From JADJOY01 sp964450125 (lineage in GTDB: Bacteria > JADJOY01): a stretch of DNA of 14,888 bases. The notes beneath the pieces are model-generated. The model searched no databases, was not told where the DNA came from, and worked only from the letters and a program-made list of their open reading frames with translations. The stretch covers positions 1-14,888 of the forward strand of contig CAYVDO010000190.1 in NCBI GenBank assembly GCA_964450125.1, read 5' to 3'. Positions 8,202 through 12,544 of this stretch are shown here, one piece after another (positions within the stretch are counted from its first letter, which is position 1; the number at the start of each line of letters is the position of its first letter). The translations under genes were made by a program, and so were the position numbers.

Positions 8202-9635
8202 TCAGCGACGGGCGTAGCCGTTGAGCCGGCTGTAGAGCGTCTTGAGGCTGATGCCGAGCAGCTTGGCCGCCTGCTTCTTGTCACCCGCCGTATGCTCGAG
8301 TGTCGCCAGAATCAGACGCTCCTCCATGTCGGCAATCGACATTCCGACCTCGAGGCTGCCAGCCTCACCGCGCATCGGCGGGCTCTCACCGAGCTGGATC
8401 GTGGACACGCCGATCTCGTCGCGGGCGAGAATGTACGCCCGCTCCATCACGTGCTTGAGCTGGCGCACGTTGCCGGGCCAAGCGTGGGCTTCGAGCTTGT
8501 CGAACGCCGCGAGCGAGATCCGCTTGCGCGTCCCTTCCGCGGCGTTGAGCAAATCGACGAAGTGCTGCGCCAAGAGCGATACGTCTCCAGCTCGGTCCCG
8601 TAGGGGCGGCAGCTCGATCGGAAAGATCAGCAGCCGGTAAAGCAGATCCTCGCGCAGCTTGCCCTGGGCCACGGCTTTGCGCGGCTCGAGATTGGTGGCG
8701 GCGATCACCCGCACGTCCACGTCGGTCTCGCCGTCGCCTCCGACCCTCCGCACCGCTCCGGCCTCGAGTGCGCGCAACAAGCGCACCTGCAGCTCGAGCG
8801 GCATCTCCGCGATCTCGTCGAGGAAGAGCGTGCCGCCGTGGGCGCGCTCGAAGACGCCCTTGTGCGATCGCTCCGCCCCGGTGAAGCTGCCCCGCTCGTG
8901 GCCGAAGAGCTCGGACTCGATGAGTGTCGGCGCCACGGCTCCGCAATTGATGGGTACGAATGGCCCGCGGGCGCGCCGGCTCAAGGCGTGGATCGTCTGC
9001 GCCACGACCTCCTTGCCGGTCCCCGTCTCGCCAGTGACGAGCACCGTCGCACCGGTCGGCGCGACTCGCTCGATCAGGTCGTAGACGTGCTGCATGGCGC
9101 CGGACGTGCCGATGAGCTTGGCGAAGCGCCCCAGCTCGCGCAGCTCCTGACGCAGGTCGCCGATCTCCGCGTTGAGGTCCGCCGTGCGACGGGCGCGCTC
9201 CAGCAAGGTCGCCAGCCGGCTGCGATCGACCGGTTTGGTGAGGTAGTCCACGGCGCCGTTGCGGAACGCCTGCACAGCCGAGTCCACGCTCGAGAAGCCG
9301 GTGACGAACACCACGTCCACCGAGCGCTGGCATTCGAGATCGGCGAGCAGCTCGAGCCCACTACCCGAGGGCAGCTCGAGATCCAGCAACGCCACGTCGA
9401 TGCGATGGCTGCGGATCAGCTCGCGGCTGGCGGCCAGGTCGTCCGCGGTGAGCGTCGTGAACCCACGCGCAGCCACCCATTCGGCGAGGAGCTCGCGCGC
9501 GTCGGTGTCGTCGTCGACGATGAGCGCGGTCGGCATGGGTCGCACGCGGCCGTCGTCGCTCTCCCCGTCCGCGGCCGACGGAGACTGTGGCGCGAGGCTC
9601 GGCTCGATCGCCAGTCGAAGGTCATCGTCGGGCAT
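8202..9635 (-). CDS. NtrC-family sigma-54-dependent response regulator
   Basis: The 477-residue protein has three parts. A receiver domain (about 36-150) has an acidic pocket at D41-D43, phospho-acceptor D85 (ALLDLELP), T112 and K134. An AAA+ sigma-54 activation domain follows (about 172-400), with Walker A GETGTGKE (202-209), Walker B GTLFLDE (268-274) and arginine-finger region LREDLLYR. A Fis-type helix-turn-helix ends it (about 456-473, AAKLLGISLKTLYSRL). The sigma-54 contact loop reads GSFTGA (249-254), a conservative change from the usual GAFTGA. The ATG at 9635 gives a 35-residue acidic extension before the receiver; the ATG at 9536 (MPTALIVDDD) fits family length better, and neither has a clear ribosome site. 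The protein should bind upstream dyads and open sigma-54 promoters when phosphorylated, most likely by the kinase at 5233-7050. Two such promoters lie in this window. Confidence 0.93.
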   Translation of the reverse strand: MPDDDLRLAIEPSLAPQSPSAADGESDDGRVRPMPTALIVDDDTDARELLAEWVAARGFTTLTADDLAASRELIRSHRIDVALLDLELPSGSGLELLADLECQRSVDVVFVTGFSSVDSAVQAFRNGAVDYLTKPVDRSRLATLLERARRTADLNAEIGDLRQELRELGRFAKLIGTSGAMQHVYDLIERVAPTGATVLVTGETGTGKEVVAQTIHALSRRARGPFVPINCGAVAPTLIESELFGHERGSFTGAERSHKGVFERAHGGTLFLDEIAEMPLELQVRLLRALEAGAVRRVGGDGETDVDVRVIAATNLEPRKAVAQGKLREDLLYRLLIFPIELPPLRDRAGDVSLLAQHFVDLLNAAEGTRKRISLAAFDKLEAHAWPGNVRQLKHVMERAYILARDEIGVSTIQLGESPPMRGEAGSLEVGMSIADMEERLILATLEHTAGDKKQAAKLLGISLKTLYSRLNGYARR

Positions 9636-9688
9636 CGTGGGCTTCGCGAAGCCGAGCGCGCCCGTCCGCGCGGCGCGACGGGAAGTGC

Positions 9689-9720
9689 CACCTCCGGGCA
9701 GCTCGAACTGCCCGGAGGTG
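9689..9720 (-). terminator. Hairpin with perfect 13-bp stem after the 59-codon gene
   Basis: CACCTCCGGGCAG (9689-9701) and CTGCCCGGAGGTG (9708-9720) are exact inverted copies; on the - strand the 6-base loop reads TTCGAG, close to a stable UUCG loop. It lies 48 bases beyond the stop of the small gene and 54 bases before the regulator start. It probably ends the sigma-54 transcript or attenuates read-through into the regulator. Only a weak pyrimidine stretch follows, not a U run. Confidence 0.7.
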
Positions 9721-9767
9721 ACGAGGGGTGGAGGTGACGCCGTGCGGACGACGAAGTTGGAGGGGGG

Positions 9768-9947
9768 TCAGTGGGAGGGCTCCTTCGCCGCCTGCTTGCT
9801 GGCGCGCTCGAGCACCTTCTCGACCGTCGCTTCGAGCGCTCGAGTGAGCGGGTCGGGCGAGGGCTCTCGCGCGGGTTGTTTTTTTTCGGGACGGCGCTCC
9901 GGGCGCTTCGGGGCGCGTCGCTTCACGGTGCGAGTCGAGTCAGCCAT
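9768..9947 (-). CDS. 59-residue basic protein behind a sigma-54 promoter
   Basis: The frame encodes 59 residues beginning MADSTRTVKRRAPKRPERRP and ending ASKQAAKEPSH. The N-terminal half is rich in Lys, Arg and Pro, like nucleic-acid-binding tails of histone-H1-like bacterial proteins. The second half (about residues 33-53, PLTRALEATVEKVLERASKQ) looks like an amphipathic helix. There is no signal peptide and no cysteine. Support for a real gene: an ATG with ribosome site GAGGAG at 9954-9959, six bases away; a sigma-54 promoter at 10014-10027; and a 13-bp-stem hairpin after the stop. A run of eight A bases in the coding strand (9879-9886) encodes E-K-K. I do not recognise a family. DNA- or RNA-binding, or a scaffold role, would fit the composition; both are guesses. 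Confidence 0.75.
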   Translation of the reverse strand: MADSTRTVKRRAPKRPERRPEKKQPAREPSPDPLTRALEATVEKVLERASKQAAKEPSH

Positions 9948-10013
9948 GCGCTGCTCCTCGGGGGTCGAGCGAGAACGGCTTGCGCGTCGCCGCCGCAGAC
10001 CGGCACAGGCATC

Positions 10014-10027
10014 GCAACGGCCGTGCC
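10014..10027 (-). promoter_or_regulatory. Sigma-54 (-24/-12) promoter of the 59-codon gene
   Basis: On the - strand the sequence reads GGCACGGCCGTTGC. It matches the consensus GGCACG-N4-TTGC at every fixed position, with exactly 10 bases between GG and GC. Transcription would start near 10002, giving a leader of about 55 bases before the ATG at 9947. Confidence 0.82.
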
Positions 10028-10031
10028 GTCC

Positions 10032-10053
10032 TCAGCTCTCGGGAGCGAGCTGA
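10032..10053. promoter_or_regulatory. 7-bp inverted repeat next to the -24 element
   Basis: TCAGCTC (10032-10038) and GAGCTGA (10047-10053) are exact inverted copies with an 8-base spacer. The repeat begins 4 bases upstream of the -24 element. It could be a binding site for a regulator, but a 7-bp dyad is not rare by chance. Confidence 0.3.
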
Positions 10054-10093
10054 AATCGTTGCCGTTTCGACCCGCGGCCCGCCCGCACCGGGG

Positions 10094-10108
10094 CGATTTC
10101 TACAATCG
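10094..10108. promoter_or_regulatory. Candidate activator-binding dyad upstream of the small-gene promoter
   Basis: CGATT-TCTAC-AATCG is a 5-bp dyad around TTTCTACAA, about 92-106 bases upstream of the predicted transcript start, a usual distance for NtrC-type activators. The same AT-rich 9-mer is the core of the dyad at 8149-8168. Assignment to the regulator at 8202-9635 is inference. Confidence 0.35.
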
Positions 10109-10198
10109 GCGCCGAAGCAGGAGCGCGGCTTCGCGCGTGGCGCTGCCGGGCGTTCCCCTCCCGACCGCACTTCGCGCGCAACGCCGGCCAGTCGAACC

Positions 10199-10232
10199 GC
10201 CCGTCGCAACTCGCGACGACGTCGCGACGGGC
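10199..10232 (-). terminator. Hairpin after the NfnA-like gene
   Basis: GCCCGTCGC (10199-10207) and GCGACGGGC (10224-10232) form a perfect 9-bp stem around 16 bases that contain a second dyad, CGCGAC-GAC-GTCGCG. It lies 18 bases beyond the stop codon. There is no U run, as with the other hairpins here. It marks the probable end of the PhyH-NfnA transcript. Confidence 0.55.
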
Positions 10233-10249
10233 AGGCGTGAAGGACGCCG

Positions 10250-11116
10250 CTACGACTGCTCGGTGCGATCGGCGGCGGCGAGCAGGCGGCAATCCGATCG
10301 CCAGCGCGCCAACCCGTCGAGCTCCTCGGCGCGAAAGCGCGGCTGTCGCTGTTCGAGATCGGCGAAGTCGACGCCGTGCCCGTCGAACTCGGGGCCCTCG
10401 ACGCAAGCGAAGCGCATGTGGCCACCGACCAACACGCGACACGACCCGCACATGCCCGTGCCGTCCACCATGATCGGATTCAGGCTGACCACGGTAGGGA
10501 TCGATCGCGCGCGCGTCCGCTCGGCGCAGGCGCGCATCATCGCCAACGGCCCGATGGCGATCACGCGATCGACAGGGCGTTCGTCCTCGAGCAACCGGTC
10601 GAGCGCATCCGTCACTCGCCCGCGCTCGCCGAGGCTCCCGTCCTCGGTGACGACGATCAGCGCGTCGCTCGCCGCGCGTAGGCGTTCTTCCCAGAACGCT
10701 CGCGCCCGATCGCGAAAGCCCACCACCGCAGTCACGCGCGCGCCCTTCGTCCGAAACGCCCGAACCTGCGGGTAGATCGGCGCGACACCGAGACCACCGC
10801 CCACCAGCACCACGTGTGCCACGCCCGGAATCTCGCTCGGCAACCCGAGGGGGCCGGCGAGTGACGCGAGCACCGTGCCGTCGGGCGCTGCCATCATCTC
10901 GGCGGTGCTCTTGCCCGCGGCCAGGATCACCAGCGTGACGGTGCCGCGCTCGGCGTCGATGTCGGCCAGCGTGAGAGGGATGCGCTCCGAGCCCTCGTGG
11001 AGTCGCACCATCACGAACTGCCCCGCGCGCGCTGCACGCGCCAGGTCCCGCGCTTCGACCACCCACTGGAACGTGTCCGGTGTGAGCGTCACTCGCTCGA
11101 TCACGCGAGCGCTCAT
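10250..11116 (-). CDS. nfnA: NfnA/SudB-like flavin and [2Fe-2S] subunit (ferredoxin-NADP reductase type)
   Basis: The 288-residue protein has the order of NfnA/SudB and PyrK: a beta-barrel FAD domain with RIPLTLAD (residues 45-52), an NAD(P)-binding domain with VLVGGGLGVAPIYP (103-116) and a C-terminal iron-sulfur segment. That segment reads VDGTGMCGSCRVLVGG, then RFACVEGPEFDGHGVDF, with D218, C223, C226 and C238 in the places of the NfnA [2Fe-2S] ligands, one of which is an aspartate in known structures. NfnA pairs with a GltD-like NfnB to bifurcate electrons between NADPH, NAD and ferredoxin. No nfnB lies on either side here, so the partner must be elsewhere or different. The ATG at 11116 has a GA-rich ribosome site (AGGAGGAG, 11123-11130) and overlaps the upstream mini-ORF stop by ATGA. 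It is the last gene before a hairpin. Confidence 0.88.
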   Translation of the reverse strand: MSARVIERVTLTPDTFQWVVEARDLARAARAGQFVMVRLHEGSERIPLTLADIDAERGTVTLVILAAGKSTAEMMAAPDGTVLASLAGPLGLPSEIPGVAHVVLVGGGLGVAPIYPQVRAFRTKGARVTAVVGFRDRARAFWEERLRAASDALIVVTEDGSLGERGRVTDALDRLLEDERPVDRVIAIGPLAMMRACAERTRARSIPTVVSLNPIMVDGTGMCGSCRVLVGGHMRFACVEGPEFDGHGVDFADLEQRQPRFRAEELDGLARWRSDCRLLAAADRTEQS

Positions 11117-11232
11117 CGCACGCTCCTCCTCGGCGCTCGCGCCGCTTGCTGGTCGTCACCGAAGACGCAGCACGCGGGATCGGCTCGTCGCGCGCACTCG
11201 CCGACGCATGTGAGGAGGTCGCGATCCGTCAC
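11113..11232 (-). CDS. Putative 39-residue Cys-rich mini-ORF coupled to the NfnA-like gene
   Basis: A GTG at 11230-11232 opens a frame of 39 residues beginning VTDRDLLTCVGECARRADPA, with four cysteines in the pattern C-x3-C-x7-C-C, that ends in a TGA overlapping the next ATG as ATGA. The overlap and the Cys spacing suggest a translationally coupled small metal-binding peptide. The frame stays open further upstream to the end of the PhyH gene, but with no ATG, GTG or TTG there, so the true start is uncertain. No clear ribosome site precedes the GTG. It could also be only a chance frame in the 238-base spacer between PhyH and NfnA. Confidence 0.35.
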   Translation of the reverse strand: MTDRDLLTCVGECARRADPACCVFGDDQQAARAPRRSVR

Positions 11233-11354
11233 CGGGAGTAGCTCGGCGAGGCGTGGCTCGCAGTCTCGCGAGCCACCCTCGCCGGAAGATTCGCCGATGC
11301 GCCACGCGCTGGCGACTCGGGATACGCGGCACCGCTCGCGCGGCGACGTGCCGA

Positions 11355-12440
11355 TCAGTACCCCATGAGTCCGCGCTTGGGCCGTGCCATCGCCTGCATC
11401 TGCGAACCGTCGAAGCTCGGCGTGACGACGTTGTTCGGCCCCGCTTGGGTGCCGTGTACCAGCACCGGGAAGCGGTCCTCCTGCATGGTCATCACCGGGC
11501 TCGCGTAGCCGAACGTGATCGCGCCACGGCGATTCGGGGTGGTGTTGCCGGGCGCCACGTGGATCAGATCCTCGCGGAAGATGTAGAACTCGCCGGGCTT
11601 GCACACCATCGGCACCTTCTCCATCGGGATCTTCTTCACGTTCTCGACGGAGCACAGGTTCACGTTCGGGCCGACGTAGGGCGTGATCATCTCTTGCTCG
11701 GCGCGCGTGAGGCCCGAGAGTGGCGGCGCCCGGAACGTGTTGGGCTTGGTGGCGCTGAAGAGGCTCACGAGCGCGCGGCCGACGCGCTGCGCCCAGCCGA
11801 GTGCGCGCAACAAGCCGACCAACATCCCCCATTGCTTGCGCGAAACCCGCCAACGTCCGAGCTGCAGGTAGTCCTGCTTGTATTCCTCGAGGAACGCGCG
11901 CGTCGGATACATCGCCAGATCGACCGGCGGCGTGCGCGGCTCCCGTTCTTGATCCCAGTGCACGTACCAGGTGCGCGGAAACGCCCACAAGCAGCCGCTC
12001 TCCGGCGTGGCTTCGTCCAGCGCGACCCAGATCGCCAACACGGGCACCGGCTTCACCGGGCCGGGCACCGTCGGCCACGTCTGATCGATGCGACCGTCCC
12101 GATGCACACCGGTGGCGGGCGCGCCGGGCGGCTTGGTGAACGTCCACGCCCGCCACAACAGCACGTCGTTTCCGAGGATGTCGGCGATGCGCTCGACCGC
12201 GTTCGGGTGCGAGCCGATCTTGAAGACGGGCTCGCTCACCATGTGCGCATCCATCGTGAGATTCGCCCACGGCGGCCCCTTGGGATCGTCGAGGATCGGC
12301 TGAAGCTGCTCGCGCAACGTCGCCATCTCCTCTGGGGAGCACAGTTGGTAGGGACCGATCCAGCCCTCTTTGTGAAACTGTTCGATCTCGGCCTGGCTCA
12401 GCATGAGCGGGCCCTGGGTGGCTCGGTCGTGGCTACACAT
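11355..12440 (-). CDS. Phytanoyl-CoA dioxygenase (PhyH) family protein
   Basis: The 361-residue protein is a putative Fe(II)/2-oxoglutarate oxygenase. The metal motif H113-x-D115 lies in GVHRDGRIDQTWP, and the distal histidine H294 in REDLIHVAPGNTTPNRRGAI, with R304/R305 placed to bind 2-oxoglutarate. The intermediate family motif is IWVALDEATPESGCLWAFP (about 137-155). About 180 residues separate the two parts of the iron site, more than is usual; an extra block (about 165-275) with several Trp and Arg explains the length above the common 250-300. The ATG at 12440 has ribosome site GGAGG at 12450-12454; the alternative ATG at 12404 has none. A sigma-54 promoter lies at 12491-12504. The gene heads a unit with the mini-ORF and NfnA-like subunit, which might supply reducing power; that link and the substrate are unknown. 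Confidence 0.87.
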   Translation of the reverse strand: MCSHDRATQGPLMLSQAEIEQFHKEGWIGPYQLCSPEEMATLREQLQPILDDPKGPPWANLTMDAHMVSEPVFKIGSHPNAVERIADILGNDVLLWRAWTFTKPPGAPATGVHRDGRIDQTWPTVPGPVKPVPVLAIWVALDEATPESGCLWAFPRTWYVHWDQEREPRTPPVDLAMYPTRAFLEEYKQDYLQLGRWRVSRKQWGMLVGLLRALGWAQRVGRALVSLFSATKPNTFRAPPLSGLTRAEQEMITPYVGPNVNLCSVENVKKIPMEKVPMVCKPGEFYIFREDLIHVAPGNTTPNRRGAITFGYASPVMTMQEDRFPVLVHGTQAGPNNVVTPSFDGSQMQAMARPKRGLMGY

Positions 12441-12490
12441 GGATCCGGTCCTCCGGCGAACGGGTGAATTTGGGCGATCGTGCAGGTGCC

Positions 12491-12504
12491 GCAATCCCGG
12501 TGCC
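12491..12504 (-). promoter_or_regulatory. Sigma-54 (-24/-12) promoter of the PhyH operon
   Basis: On the - strand the sequence reads GGCACCGGGATTGC: GGCAC, then TTGC, with exactly 10 bases between GG and GC. Only the sixth base differs from GGCACG-N4-TTGC. Transcription would begin near 12479, giving a leader of about 39 bases to the ATG at 12440. It lies in the 104-base spacer after the HypF-like gene. Confidence 0.75.
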
Positions 12505-12544
12505 CAATCAACGCTCCCGTCCACGCCGCCGGCATCGCGCGGTT

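Larger units (their letters stand above)
9948..10249. other. Regulatory spacer between the NfnA-like gene and the 59-codon gene
   Basis: No gene is seen. The stretch contains, from right to left, the terminator hairpin of the NfnA-like gene (10199-10232), the dyad CGATT-TCTAC-AATCG (10094-10108), a 7-bp inverted repeat (10032-10053), the sigma-54 promoter (10014-10027) and the ribosome site of the small gene. This order is that of a standard activator-dependent promoter region. Confidence 0.6.

Noticed and set aside
7892..8284. 130-residue frame on the - strand across the regulator stop
   Set aside because: Arg/Ser-rich shadow overlapping the end of the regulator and both hairpins, with no ribosome site.
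9675..9690. TGGCAC on the - strand upstream of the regulator as a third sigma-54 promoter
   Set aside because: The next GC lies 11 bases after GG instead of 10, and no TTGC is present; it also overlaps the arm of the 13-bp hairpin.
9858..9886. + strand hairpin GCGAG/CTCGC followed by eight T as an intrinsic terminator
   Set aside because: The T run starts eight bases after the stem, the stem has only 5 bp, and no + strand gene ends here.
9771..10775. 334-residue + strand frame opposite the small gene and the NfnA-like gene
   Set aside because: Low-complexity Arg/Ser-rich product antisense to well-supported genes; typical GC-rich shadow.
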